A stretch of 64,000 nt of DNA. Source: Intestinimonas timonensis. Lineage in GTDB: Bacteria; Bacillota; Clostridia; Oscillospirales; Oscillospiraceae. Location of the stretch: positions 1,091,960 through 1,155,959 of the forward strand of contig NZ_LR130816.1 of NCBI RefSeq assembly GCF_900626145.1. Reading direction: 5' to 3'. Of this stretch, positions 1 to 7,953 are shown piece after piece (position 1 is the first letter of the stretch; each line of letters starts with the position of its first letter). Below the pieces are notes generated by a model, which made no database searches, was not told where the DNA came from, and saw only the letters and a program-made list of their open reading frames with translations. A program made the translations under genes and the position numbers.

Positions 1-233
1 TCCCCCTGCTGGCGGTGGACCACCGACCCCAGGTAGAGGCAGCCCGCCAGACTCAGGGCGGCCAGCACCGCCGCTGCAGCCGCCACCGGTCGGAGCCGGT
101 CAGCAGCGCGTGTGGCGGCGCGGATCTCCTCCCGGACGGTCTGCCACATCTTTACCAGAACACGGATGATGGCCCGGTAGGTGGTCAGGCCCGCGCCCTC
201 CTCGCTCAGGATCTCATTCAGCTCGTCGTCCAT
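1..233 (-). CDS. Small membrane protein of prophage (partial at left edge)
   Basis: The minus-strand frame starts at an ATG (233-231) behind a GAGGAGGGG ribosome site and is still open at base 1, giving at least 77 codons. The N-terminal half is acidic then amphipathic (MDDELNEILSEEG), followed by a hydrophobic segment rich in Ala and Leu that looks like one membrane helix. It lies 10 bases downstream of the XhlA-like gene and after the holin, so a role in lysis or a late phage function is plausible. I do not recognise the family; the C-terminus is outside the window. Confidence 0.55.
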   Translation of the reverse strand, partial: MDDELNEILSEEGAGLTTYRAIIRVLVKMWQTVREEIRAATRAADRLRPVAAAAAVLAALSLAGCLYLGSVVHRQQG

Positions 234-243
234 GGGCCCCTCC

Positions 244-540
244 TCACAAAAGCTGGGCCACCAGGAAGCCCACGGTCCCCGTGATGAAGCCCGTCACGAC
301 CAGGTCCCAGAGCCGGGAGGGCCGCCCTTTCAGGGAAGCCACGTCTCCGGCGATGTCGTCCAGCTTCTCCACGATGGTGTCCAGCCGGGTCCCGTTCACT
401 GCCTGGTGCTGTTCCAGCTCTCGGATGCGCCGGAAGAACTCCTCGTGCCGCTGGCTGTTCTTCTGGGACTCCAGTTCAAAGTCGCCCTCCAGCCGCTTGA
501 CCCGCTCGTCCAGCTGGCAGGCGGAACAATCGTTGGGCAT
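244..540 (-). CDS. XhlA/hemolysin-like phage protein
   Basis: 98 residues. The N-terminal three quarters is predicted coiled coil with heptad-like spacing (DERVKRLEGDFELE, then TRLDTIVEKLDDIAGDVASLKG) and the last 20 residues form a single membrane segment ending at the C-terminus. This is the layout of the XhlA/hemolysin family, small membrane-associated proteins encoded next to holins in Firmicute phages and thought to assist lysis. An N-terminal CxxC (CSAC) is present. It starts 4 bases after the holin stop, so the two are probably cotranscribed. The assignment rests on layout and context, not on a conserved motif. Confidence 0.6.
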   Translation of the reverse strand: MPNDCSACQLDERVKRLEGDFELESQKNSQRHEEFFRRIRELEQHQAVNGTRLDTIVEKLDDIAGDVASLKGRPSRLWDLVVTGFITGTVGFLVAQLL

Positions 541-544
541 GGCG

Positions 545-778
545 TCAGCCCCCTCTCATCACCTTGTCTGCCTCAATGGCCTTCTGGGTAAAGCTATTGT
601 TCTTCCACCAGGCCGCCAGGGCCGCCGCAACGGTCCACGTTGTGGTCACCAGGGCGTTGATGGTCTCGTCATCGATGGGAATGACCTGGATGCCGGCCAT
701 GCTCAGACACTGGTTGAGCAGGGCCAGAAAGAGAATGATGGTGCGGGCGATAGTGCCCGCGCTGATGCTGTTTTTCAT
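545..778 (-). CDS. Phage holin (phi LC3/phage_holin_1 type)
   Basis: 77 residues from an ATG at 778-776 preceded by a strong AAGGAGG site; an upstream in-frame ATG has no such site. The protein has two hydrophobic segments (residues about 5-25 and 36-50) separated by a short polar turn, and a positively charged C-terminus, as in class II holins of the phi LC3 family. Holins form the membrane lesions that release endolysin. Neighbours are an XhlA-like protein downstream and a large phage structural protein upstream, consistent with a lysis cassette; no endolysin is visible in the window. Confidence 0.75.
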   Translation of the reverse strand: MKNSISAGTIARTIILFLALLNQCLSMAGIQVIPIDDETINALVTTTWTVAAALAAWWKNNSFTQKAIEADKVMRGG

Positions 779-857
779 ATGCGCCTCCTTATCGAACTCC
801 TGCATATCGTTCCATCCACAGTCTATCAGAAACGTACTGCAAAGGGCAAATGCCCGC

Positions 858-3815
858 TTAATTCTGACCCTTGCTCATAAGATCCCAGAAGTCATCCGCC
901 TGTGCCGCGCTCATTCCTGCATTCTGGAGCTGCTGCAGTTTGACCTCTTTGGTGATTCCCTTCCCCGTGGCAGCATAGATGGGGTAATAGGTCAGGTAGT
1001 CATCAATGCTCATGCCCCACTGCCGTATCCTTTCCCACCGGGCACGTCCGGCGTCCGAGAGCTCCAGTTGATAGAGCCGGTTCTTGTCCGCCGCAGAGAG
1101 TCCGCTCGACTCGATGGCAGCGATGATCTCCGCCTGATTGACGGAGTCGTCTCCGTTCCGGTCCCTATCCGCATCCGCATAGGTCAGCCAGGCGTCCACG
1201 GAAAGGCCGCTCTGGTAAGCCTCCCGGAGCTTGTCCCGACTCATGGCGGCTCCGTACTTAGAGCGGTAGGCCAGGTATTCGGCCTCGCTCAGGCCCAAGT
1301 CTGTGCCTGCCCGCTTTACCTCACCGACCCACTCCTCTGGCTGATAGCCGCTGTGGAGATCCGCCTTGGACACGGCGTCGGCATAGGTGTATACCATGTC
1401 CAGCGCCCTGGCCTTCTCTTCGTCCGTGAATCCCTGATAGACCCCGCTTTGGATGAGTTTGTCGGACAGATCATAGGCCGTTTGTCCACGCATGGTCGCG
1501 TATTTTACATACTGTTCTGCGCTTAGGTCGATATGATTTCCGTCCACGATGATGTACCGGTTTGCCCGGCTGGGTACCACCCCGCTCTCTCCGGTCTGGT
1601 CGTAGAGCCGCTGCACCTCCTCATCCACCGCCGTCACATTCCGCTGGTCGGTGTAGGCGGGGTTGAAAAGGTTTTGGATGGACCGGATGATGGGGTCTCC
1701 CGTCTCCTCCTGCCGCCCCCAGGCGTCCACATAGGGGATCTGCTGGTAGTCCCAGCCGGGGAGCCGGGCTGACGCCTTGCCAAGGGCGTACTGGGCATCC
1801 GTGGGGAGGGGGAGGTTCTTGTCGGTGTAGGTGGTCATGCGCACGTCCTCGCCGCTGCGCTCCAGCTGGCCGCCCAGTGCGGGGATGGCCTGGGTGAGGT
1901 AGGAGACGATGGAGGACCACAAAAGGCCGCTCAGCTTCTCGTTGCTGGCTGCGTAGGACACGTTGTCAATGAGGTCGTTGAGGGACTGGAGCATGGACAT
2001 TTCCAACATCGGCTCGGAGATGGAGGAAAAAACGTTCTTGATGCTCTCCGCCGTCAGTCCGTTTTCGCCCAGGGAGTTCATGAGCTGCACGCCCATGAAG
2101 AAGGGCAGGGCCTCCGGGGCCAGCCAGTCCAGGGTGACCGACCCGCCGCCGGGGAGGTTGAGGGCGTAGGACTGCGCTCCCGTCAGGTCGTTCATGGCCT
2201 GCTGCTTCTCGTCGGGGTCGTCGCCGCCGGTGACGATGCCTTTGGAGGCCAGAAGGGCCCCCAGGGCCATCAGGGCGGAGCCGGTGAGACCGGCGGCAAT
2301 ATTGTCGATGGCCTCCGCAGCAGATATTTTTCCTGTTCGTACCTTGTGCAAGTCGCCTTCGATCAAGCCAATCTCGAATGGGTTTATAGAATTTAGAAAT
2401 CCAAGGGGGCTGTACTCCACGCCTCGGACCAGGATGTTGGCCGGCGTCCGCTTGAAGGGCAGGACGGCCTCGCCCAGAGTGCCCAGAGACCGGGCGGTCC
2501 GCACCACCGCGTCGGAGAACTGGTTTTTATCGTTGAAGGTGGCCCTCTGCGCCTCCTGTCCGGCGTAGTCCCGGGCAGCGTTGAGCAGTGTTTGGTCCAC
2601 CTGGCCGGACCGGAGCTGTTCAGCCGTGACGCCGTTCGCGTTGAGATAGCCGGACAGCGCCCCGGCGTAGGTAAGACGCTTGAAAAGCGTGTCCTCGGCG
2701 CTCAGCGCGGCGCTGTTTCCGCGTCTCGCTGCTTCCAGCGGCTTTGTCTTGAAGATCGTCCTCTTGTCATTGATGATGCTTTGCACGTCGTCGTACTTGC
2801 TGCCGCTCAGCACGTCCGCCACGTTGTTATAGTCCCTCCAGGCGGCGGCGTACAGCTCCGGGCTGGTGGCAAAGGACTTGGTGCGCTGAAGCTTGCCGCC
2901 GGAAGCGGCGCTCACGCCGGATTCGATGAGAGCCGCGATTCGGTCCTTGATAAAATGGACCGGCTGAAATCCCACGTTGCCGAAGACGTTCCGAACATGG
3001 GTCCTGGGATTGCCCAGCATGGACAGATACCGCCAGGCGTTCCACTTGTCCTTCCAGGTGGACGGCACCTGGTCGGCCACGTTCTGATAGATCTCCTCCA
3101 GCACCGCGTCCCGGCCGGCCTGGTCCGTCTGCTGCTCAAACTTGGTGATGAGGTCCGGGTCGATGGTGATTTCCTGCCCCTTCAGCGTTTTGGAAAGCGT
3201 TTTCTGGAGGTTATCCACCGCCTTCTGAGCGGCGTAGAGCTGATAAGTGGGCTCCAGCTTGCGCAGGATGGAGGCGGCCTGCACGGACTGTCCGGCGGTG
3301 GTCTCCATCTGTGCGTAGAGGGATAGGAGCTCCGCCGTTGCCTTGCCGTCCCCGGCGTTGGCGGCGTTCACCAAAAGCTGCTGTCCCAGGGTGGCAAGGT
3401 CTTTTGACACCACGCCCTTCTGGACCGCGTTGGAAAAGTCGCCCAAAGCCCGCTGGAAACCGTCCCGCTCGATCTGTGCAACGGCCCGGCGGATGGAATC
3501 CTGATCGGTCACGCGGTCATAGGAGAGCTGACCAGATAGGACCATGCGCTGGATTTCGCCCACCACCTCGTCGGGGATGGCCCTGGCCCCCATGGCGGTG
3601 GAGGCCGTCTTGCGGATCTTCCGCCCTGACGGGTCGGTGGTGGGCACGTCCACAGGCCGGGCCGCGTTGGCCCCCTCGCTGTTGTTGATTGGCTCTCTGT
3701 AAACTTGCTGCCTTCTCCATGTCTGCACCTCACTATCTTGGAGTCTGGGACACTCTCTGGTACTACTTGGTACTACCATGCACTTCCTCAGACTCTTATA
3801 GTTTGGCAGAGGCAT
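858..3815 (-). CDS. Large phage polyvalent protein, 5'-truncated
   Basis: The open frame is 985 codons, but only the part downstream of about 3690 looks like phage protein. The first 45 residues (MPLPNYKSLRKC...) are low-quality sequence with no ribosome site and are probably read from foreign DNA joined to a beheaded gene. The body resembles the long multi-domain proteins of Clostridia prophages: an alpha-helical region with an NPRTHVRNVFGN signature near residue 270 (large polyvalent protein type domain, probably LPD38), a central hydrophobic stretch at about 500-550, and a C-terminal set of helical repeats with an EF-hand-like acidic loop (DADRDRNGDDS). Exact function is unknown; such proteins are thought to be virion-associated. 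It is followed by the lysis genes. Treat as a probable pseudogene. Confidence 0.65.
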   Translation of the reverse strand: MPLPNYKSLRKCMVVPSSTRECPRLQDSEVQTWRRQQVYREPINNSEGANAARPVDVPTTDPSGRKIRKTASTAMGARAIPDEVVGEIQRMVLSGQLSYDRVTDQDSIRRAVAQIERDGFQRALGDFSNAVQKGVVSKDLATLGQQLLVNAANAGDGKATAELLSLYAQMETTAGQSVQAASILRKLEPTYQLYAAQKAVDNLQKTLSKTLKGQEITIDPDLITKFEQQTDQAGRDAVLEEIYQNVADQVPSTWKDKWNAWRYLSMLGNPRTHVRNVFGNVGFQPVHFIKDRIAALIESGVSAASGGKLQRTKSFATSPELYAAAWRDYNNVADVLSGSKYDDVQSIINDKRTIFKTKPLEAARRGNSAALSAEDTLFKRLTYAGALSGYLNANGVTAEQLRSGQVDQTLLNAARDYAGQEAQRATFNDKNQFSDAVVRTARSLGTLGEAVLPFKRTPANILVRGVEYSPLGFLNSINPFEIGLIEGDLHKVRTGKISAAEAIDNIAAGLTGSALMALGALLASKGIVTGGDDPDEKQQAMNDLTGAQSYALNLPGGGSVTLDWLAPEALPFFMGVQLMNSLGENGLTAESIKNVFSSISEPMLEMSMLQSLNDLIDNVSYAASNEKLSGLLWSSIVSYLTQAIPALGGQLERSGEDVRMTTYTDKNLPLPTDAQYALGKASARLPGWDYQQIPYVDAWGRQEETGDPIIRSIQNLFNPAYTDQRNVTAVDEEVQRLYDQTGESGVVPSRANRYIIVDGNHIDLSAEQYVKYATMRGQTAYDLSDKLIQSGVYQGFTDEEKARALDMVYTYADAVSKADLHSGYQPEEWVGEVKRAGTDLGLSEAEYLAYRSKYGAAMSRDKLREAYQSGLSVDAWLTYADADRDRNGDDSVNQAEIIAAIESSGLSAADKNRLYQLELSDAGRARWERIRQWGMSIDDYLTYYPIYAATGKGITKEVKLQQLQNAGMSAAQADDFWDLMSKGQN

Positions 3816-3891
3816 TTTACCCTGACAAGCCGCCGACTGTTTTTACGCTTACGAAAGATTAGAGAATCCTGTCCTAAATCTATTTTCAAAT

Positions 3892-3925
3892 AAAAACGGA
3901 TGGTCTAATGAAACCATCCGTTTTT
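3892..3925. terminator. Bidirectional terminator at end of nuclease operon
   Basis: Perfect inverted repeat AAAAACGGATGGT / ACCATCCGTTTTT with an 8-base loop. It has A and T runs on both sides, so it can act in both directions. It ends the minus-strand three-gene operon whose last stop is at 3935. Confidence 0.85.
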
Positions 3926-3934
3926 AAACATATT

Positions 3935-5068
3935 CTATTTGTCTGGCTTGATAGTTTGCTTAACCAGTTCGGCTTTTTGTTTCTCAATGAGATTTGAGTA
4001 GACTGCATAAGCAACATTTTGAAAATAATCGATATACAAACTCTGGTCACTTGCAGGCAAGGGGGCCAAACGTTCTATACCGTCATCTTCAAGCTGGTAT
4101 GTTTTTACAATATTGATTTTCAAGTCGGTTTGCTTAAAATTCACATCGATTACTATTGTTATCGGGAGTGTCTTGTGCGAGAACTTGTAACTCATACTTG
4201 AAAAAATAAAACCTTGAGACATACATTCCTTTACAAAATCATTATTTCTTAACCCGTCACCTTTTAAAATCGCACTACTAATTCCCGAAAGGCGTCCGGT
4301 GGGTTCAGAAGCATCAATTTCGCCTGATGTAGTCTCGTCATTTTCATCATCAATGCTTTTTTCATCTTTGTTTACAGTAACATTAATAATGTCTGTTAGT
4401 TTCCATTCTTTGTGAGTGTACGCGCCAAAATTATCAAAGAAATCTACCTTGTGTGCCTTTAAAAGACTTGCTAACGTTATTCTTTTAAGACCAAATACAG
4501 CCTGTTCACTATCTTCTTGAATCATTTCATCCAGAAGTGTGACAAACTGTTTTGATTCCGACATTCCTTCGTGCCGTATGCTAACTTTAAACTTCTGCGA
4601 ATCATCTTCTAACGGGGAAATGGTAACATCTAAAGTCACTGTTCGCGTTTCAGCAATTTTAATACGGCCTCTTTGGGGTTTTTTATATATGTACTGCAAT
4701 GTTACGCTGGTTTGATTTCTTGCAATGTTTTTTAATGTATACTTAGTATTCGAACTACGACCTTTATTGACAAATTCATCTGCTATACTCGTCAGAAAAT
4801 CTTCTTTGGACTGTTCGCTTTTAGGAGAGATTATGACAACAGTAGACTTCAAGTTGTTTTGCTCAAAATTCATAACCTCTTGCATCTGAGTCATAGTTGC
4901 AGAGCCAAAAAAATGATGGTGTATCAAGTCAGAAAGAGCCTCTGAATTAGTACATATGGGAAGGATACCTTTTTGCCGTAAAACATATTTGACACTTTGA
5001 GCGTTAATTAGTTTATCGTCTATTAATTTTTTAAGGTCATCCCCCTTAACAAAGGATTGAACTGCCAT
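3935..5068 (-). CDS. Unknown 377-aa protein, third gene of nuclease operon
   Basis: 377 residues, start ATG at 5068 behind GGGAGG, 14 bases after the nuclease gene. I do not recognise the family. The first 60 residues look like a small helical nucleic-acid-binding unit (DLKKLIDDKLINAQSVKYVL, then GILPICTNSEALSDLI), reminiscent of SAP-like or winged-helix folds. The rest alternates beta-rich segments, with a polar acidic linker around residues 225-260 (DEKSIDDENDETTSGEID) separating two globular parts. No transmembrane segment or catalytic motif is evident. Base composition is AT-rich like its two partners and unlike both flanks, which points to co-acquisition. A specificity or sensor subunit working with the nuclease is a guess. 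Confidence 0.6.
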   Translation of the reverse strand: MAVQSFVKGDDLKKLIDDKLINAQSVKYVLRQKGILPICTNSEALSDLIHHHFFGSATMTQMQEVMNFEQNNLKSTVVIISPKSEQSKEDFLTSIADEFVNKGRSSNTKYTLKNIARNQTSVTLQYIYKKPQRGRIKIAETRTVTLDVTISPLEDDSQKFKVSIRHEGMSESKQFVTLLDEMIQEDSEQAVFGLKRITLASLLKAHKVDFFDNFGAYTHKEWKLTDIINVTVNKDEKSIDDENDETTSGEIDASEPTGRLSGISSAILKGDGLRNNDFVKECMSQGFIFSSMSYKFSHKTLPITIVIDVNFKQTDLKINIVKTYQLEDDGIERLAPLPASDQSLYIDYFQNVAYAVYSNLIEKQKAELVKQTIKPDK

Positions 5069-5082
5069 TATTCTCGCCTCCC

Positions 5083-6024
5083 TTATGACTCATAATAGAT
5101 TCTTGATAAACGACGATTGTCCATCAGATAATATTTAAAAGTATCTTTTTCTGCGAACATTTTTGAAAAAGATTCTTTGATGTGATCTATGTCTTTTTCT
5201 GTTTCAGGATAAAAATAGAAATGAACTTCTTGATAACGATCACTTCTCGATTCTAATTGTAATTCATTAATCATATCCTGCAAATACTTTAAAGAATCAT
5301 CTGTAACGTGCTCAAAACAAAACAGGGCCTTTATATCAACCTTTGTTGTAACGCCTTGGTTGGTTGCACTTTTAATATAGGATGCCAAGATGTAGTCGGA
5401 AAATAAATATGTTGGTGTGACTACAGGTGAACGATCCCAGGTAGAACCACCAATGGATGGATATATAATGCCAAAGCTATTTTCAATACTGTTTTGCTTA
5501 ATTTTCGCGATTTCAGCATTAAAAGAATACCATTTTTCAAGCCTACTATTATCTGCAAGATAAATCATTAGAGGATGGCGACGTCTTGGAACCTTAATTT
5601 GGGAAATGCTTTTTAACGCACGTTCCATCTCGTATATGTTATCACTTGAATTATATAGTAAAATCCCACCGATTAAAGTATATTCTTCTAAATATGTAGT
5701 TAAGGCAGGAGATGTTGAAGCACACTCAATAGTATTACACAATTCCTCAACCCATAATGACAAATTACTCGGAATAAAGTTAGACCATTCGCGATGTTTG
5801 CATTCTATAATAAAGGCCTCTTGGCGTTTAGTGAAAGGATTATAATACCCTGCTAATATATCTACACCATGCGTTTTTTTGTCAGAAGATTTTGCGTTTT
5901 TATGTGCAGCTCTTATGCAGTCAATTTGAACATCTTGAGCTAAAATCTTCCATTCCAAATGCTCAAAAATAGAATTTCCATAGTGCTCTAATTTTTTCCC
6001 AATTCTTTGACTAAGTTCGCCCAT
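5083..6024 (-). CDS. PD-(D/E)XK nuclease-family protein
   Basis: 313 residues from the ATG at 6024, which overlaps the preceding gene's stop as TGATG and has a GGAGGTG site inside that gene. The N-terminal domain fits the restriction-endonuclease fold: a helix (ELSQRIGKKLEHYG), then GVDILAG with Asp55, a loop, and FIIECKHREW with Glu74-x-Lys76. D...ExK is the metal-binding catalytic signature of this superfamily, as in Mrr-like and other defence nucleases. The remaining 220 residues, alternating strands and helices, are not recognised and could hold a sensing or partner-binding domain. Expected activity is DNA (possibly RNA) cleavage in the cytoplasm. The family and target are inferred; only the motif is directly visible. 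Confidence 0.65.
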   Translation of the reverse strand: MGELSQRIGKKLEHYGNSIFEHLEWKILAQDVQIDCIRAAHKNAKSSDKKTHGVDILAGYYNPFTKRQEAFIIECKHREWSNFIPSNLSLWVEELCNTIECASTSPALTTYLEEYTLIGGILLYNSSDNIYEMERALKSISQIKVPRRRHPLMIYLADNSRLEKWYSFNAEIAKIKQNSIENSFGIIYPSIGGSTWDRSPVVTPTYLFSDYILASYIKSATNQGVTTKVDIKALFCFEHVTDDSLKYLQDMINELQLESRSDRYQEVHFYFYPETEKDIDHIKESFSKMFAEKDTFKYYLMDNRRLSRIYYES

Positions 6025-6701
6025 CAATGTTCACCTCCATTCAGCAAAATTTGATGGAGAAACAATATTTCTTCATCGTCCATCGAGGAACGAGACTTAT
6101 AAACGGTAACTCGCCCCTTTGCAGTAATTCGGAGTTTAATTGAGCTATTATCACAGTAAAGAATAATAGTCATGCTTGAAATTTTATCATTATATTTCTG
6201 AAGGATAGAAAAAGCATCTCCATACGATGAGAGGTCCACAGTAAAGTTGCCAACAATATCCTCCGTAAAGAGAAAATCTTGAAAGCACACTTTAGAGACT
6301 TTTAACTTATAACCTTTCAATTTTTCTAATAAAGTGTCAATCGTAACTTCGATACTATTAATGGAAATAGGCGCTAACAAATTCGATAGCTCAAATACTA
6401 ATTTGTTTGCCGAAGTTTTGTTCCCCCAAATTTCCAAAAAACCATCCGTAATGCTGAAAGAAATAACATTTGCTTTAGGAACAATACGATATTCAAAAAC
6501 TCTCTGCTCAGGGTTATAATAAGATTCTTGAGCATTTTGGACAATGACATATTCGCCCAGTAGTTCATTGGCGCTAATCATTTCCAAATTAAAATAGGTA
6601 TTTTCATCTTCTGGATAACCTTTCAAGCGTGAATATATTGATTCTACATTGATTTCTGCTGGTGAACGCAATTCATATATAAAAATACTGCTGGAAGCCA
6701 T
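6024..6701 (-). CDS. Unknown 225-aa protein, first gene of nuclease operon
   Basis: 225 residues from ATG 6701, chosen because AAAGGAGG lies 7 bases upstream; a longer frame reaches 6791 but runs through the promoter. The protein is beta-rich with no membrane segment, no cysteine cluster and no catalytic motif I can name. It ends with TGA overlapping the nuclease start, so the two are translationally coupled and probably made in a fixed ratio. Being first in the operon next to a nuclease, it could be an inhibitor, sensor or assembly partner; this is inference from position only. Confidence 0.6.
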   Translation of the reverse strand: MASSSIFIYELRSPAEINVESIYSRLKGYPEDENTYFNLEMISANELLGEYVIVQNAQESYYNPEQRVFEYRIVPKANVISFSITDGFLEIWGNKTSANKLVFELSNLLAPISINSIEVTIDTLLEKLKGYKLKVSKVCFQDFLFTEDIVGNFTVDLSSYGDAFSILQKYNDKISSMTIILYCDNSSIKLRITAKGRVTVYKSRSSMDDEEILFLHQILLNGGEH

Positions 6702-6747
6702 CGAGTTACCTCCTTTAAAAATGTTGTCAGAATCTACAATTAATACA

Positions 6748-6776
6748 ATTATACGACTATATAGAAAAGTTATCAA
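6748..6776 (-). promoter_or_regulatory. Sigma-A promoter of the nuclease operon
   Basis: On the minus strand, TTGATA (6776-6771), a 17-base spacer and a perfect TATAAT (6753-6748). This is near-consensus and lies about 45 bases upstream of the first gene's ribosome site. No operator is evident between it and the gene, suggesting constitutive expression. Confidence 0.8.
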
Positions 6777-6805
6777 TGTCATGGCAGGCAAAAGTTATCA
6801 TCAAA

Positions 6806-6842
6806 ATAAAAAAGGAAGGGCGACAGGAAAAACCTGCCGCCC
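6806..6842 (-). terminator. Terminator after mobC
   Basis: On the minus strand a GGGCGGCAGG / CCTGTCGCCC stem with a five-base loop is followed by CTTCCTTTTTT. It closes the mobC transcript and insulates the downstream nuclease operon, which has its own promoter. Confidence 0.85.
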
Positions 6843-6847
6843 TCGTC

Positions 6848-7189
6848 TTACTTTGCTACCAGCTCGGAGAGCTCCCGCAGCACCTTTGACACCTCGCCCC
6901 ACAGCTTTTCATAGTCCCGCTTCAATCCGTCGATTTCCTCCGGGTACACGCCGTAGGTGTGCGCGTGTACGGCGACCTGATTGAGATTGTTGGAACAGCG
7001 CCTTTGCAGAGAGATCAATTCTTTTATGGGCGCAAGGTCAACGTGCAGGATATACCCGTTCAGAGCCATCTTCCGCACATAAGCGCCGGCATTGGAAATG
7101 CCCGCTTCGGCCATCCGCTCATGGATGGCCGCCAGCTCGTCAGGCGTCACCATGACGTGCAGATGGACATTCCGCTTTCGGTTCTCCAT
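6848..7189 (-). CDS. mobC: MobC-like relaxosome accessory protein
   Basis: 113 residues. The N-terminus MENRKRNVHLHVMVTPDELAAIHERM followed by GISNAGAYVRKMALNG is the ribbon-helix-helix region of MobC-type plasmid mobilisation proteins, and SLQRRCSNNLNQVAVHAH is the conserved C-terminal helix of that family. MobC proteins bind near oriT and help the relaxase open the DNA. The start overlaps the stop of the 60-aa gene upstream. A strong terminator follows directly and no relaxase gene lies next to it, so the mobilisation module is incomplete here. Confidence 0.85.
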   Translation of the reverse strand: MENRKRNVHLHVMVTPDELAAIHERMAEAGISNAGAYVRKMALNGYILHVDLAPIKELISLQRRCSNNLNQVAVHAHTYGVYPEEIDGLKRDYEKLWGEVSKVLRELSELVAK

Positions 7190-7371
7190 CAGCGTTCCAG
7201 ATCCCGGCCCTTTCTGCGCTCTTTGGGCTCCTTCACTTTGTCCAGCGGCTTTGCGTCCAGCTCCGGGGGCGCAGGCGGGATGGGCGTGTTATTGGGTACG
7301 CCGTCGATCATGTTGCAGTTCTGCTCCGTGGAGAGCTCGGCGGTTTTCAGATAGTTGTCTTTTTCGTGCAT
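7189..7371 (-). CDS. Small hypothetical protein of mobilisation module
   Basis: 60 residues, polar, proline-rich in the middle (NNTPIPPAPPELDAKP) and very basic at the C-terminus (KEPKERRKGRDLER). A good AAGGAGG site lies upstream of the ATG at 7371 and the stop overlaps the mobC start, so it is probably translated with mobC. I do not recognise a domain. Short proteins at this position recur in Clostridia mobilisable elements, but their role is unknown. Confidence 0.55.
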   Translation of the reverse strand: MHEKDNYLKTAELSTEQNCNMIDGVPNNTPIPPAPPELDAKPLDKVKEPKERRKGRDLER

Positions 7372-7507
7372 GGCGATCCTCCTTCTATTCTGAACCTCGG
7401 GCCAACATGGTCCGAAGTGAGGTATGTTACGAAATGAGGGAGCAAACCGGGGCGGGATGGGTTGCAGTATTCCCGCCCCGGAAACGCCCTCAAAAAAGCC
7501 CGGAATA
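7372..7507. other. Intergenic hairpin region in mobilisation module
   Basis: 136 bases without a gene. It holds an 11-bp inverted repeat with a 13-base loop (CCGGGGCGGGA at 7447-7457 and its complement at 7471-7481) and a 17-bp palindrome CGGGCCAACATGGTCCG at 7398-7414. The palindrome recurs at 7919-7935 and 38569-38585. The region could be a relaxosome binding site or a structured leader for the downstream genes. Confidence 0.5.
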
Positions 7508-7909
7508 TCAAGCCTTTCGGGGCGGCAAATCGTAACCGCCGCCCGGCCTTTTCTCCCGCATTTTCCTCATGCGTTCCCGGCTTTTCCGGCGGTTTCCTTC
7601 GGCCTTGCAGGCGTCGGAACAGTAGGCTTGACGGCCTTCGGGTAAAAATGCCCGCCCGCAGACCGTACAGGCCCGAAGCTCCGGGGAGCCGCCTTCCACG
7701 GTCAGCGCCGCAAGAAGCTCCGGGTCGAGGGGCAAGACGGCCTCCCGGAAATACCGGCAGTAAGCGCCCGTCCAGCATTTGTGCAGCATATAGCAGCCAC
7801 AGTCCAGCGGCAGGCACAGGCCCGTTTCCCGGTCATAGTTGGCGCACATCCCCGTGACAAGGGAACGGATTTTCTTCTTCTCGTCACGGGTCAGCTCCCG
7901 GGCGTCCAT
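7508..7909 (-). CDS. Cysteine-rich VLP-domain protein
   Basis: 133 residues. The N-terminal half carries the Cys_rich_VLP pattern (CANYDRETGLCLPLDCGCYMLH followed by WTGAYCRYFREAVLPLDPEL), the C-terminal half a second zinc-type cluster (CTVCGRAFLP...YCSDACKAEGNRRKSRERMRKMR) with a basic tail. The pattern suggests a zinc-binding nucleic-acid-associated protein. The family is almost restricted to mobilisable and conjugative elements of Clostridia; its function is unknown. A paralogue from the inner transposon lies at 42851-43249. Confidence 0.8.
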   Translation of the reverse strand: MDARELTRDEKKKIRSLVTGMCANYDRETGLCLPLDCGCYMLHKCWTGAYCRYFREAVLPLDPELLAALTVEGGSPELRACTVCGRAFLPEGRQAYCSDACKAEGNRRKSRERMRKMREKRPGGGYDLPPRKA

Positions 7910-7953
7910 TCAGGACTTCGGGCTACGATGGCCCGAAGGGCGGGGCTCCACGA

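Larger units (their letters stand above)
1..3700 (-). mobile_element. Prophage remnant (late-gene end)
   Basis: Four minus-strand genes in phage-like order: a very large structural-type protein, a holin, an XhlA-like protein and a small membrane protein that runs off the left edge. The upstream part of the large protein is missing, so the prophage is cut at about 3.7 kb where foreign AT-rich DNA begins. No terminase, portal or tail gene is visible in the window. The right limit is inferred from where phage-like protein sequence stops. Confidence 0.7.
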
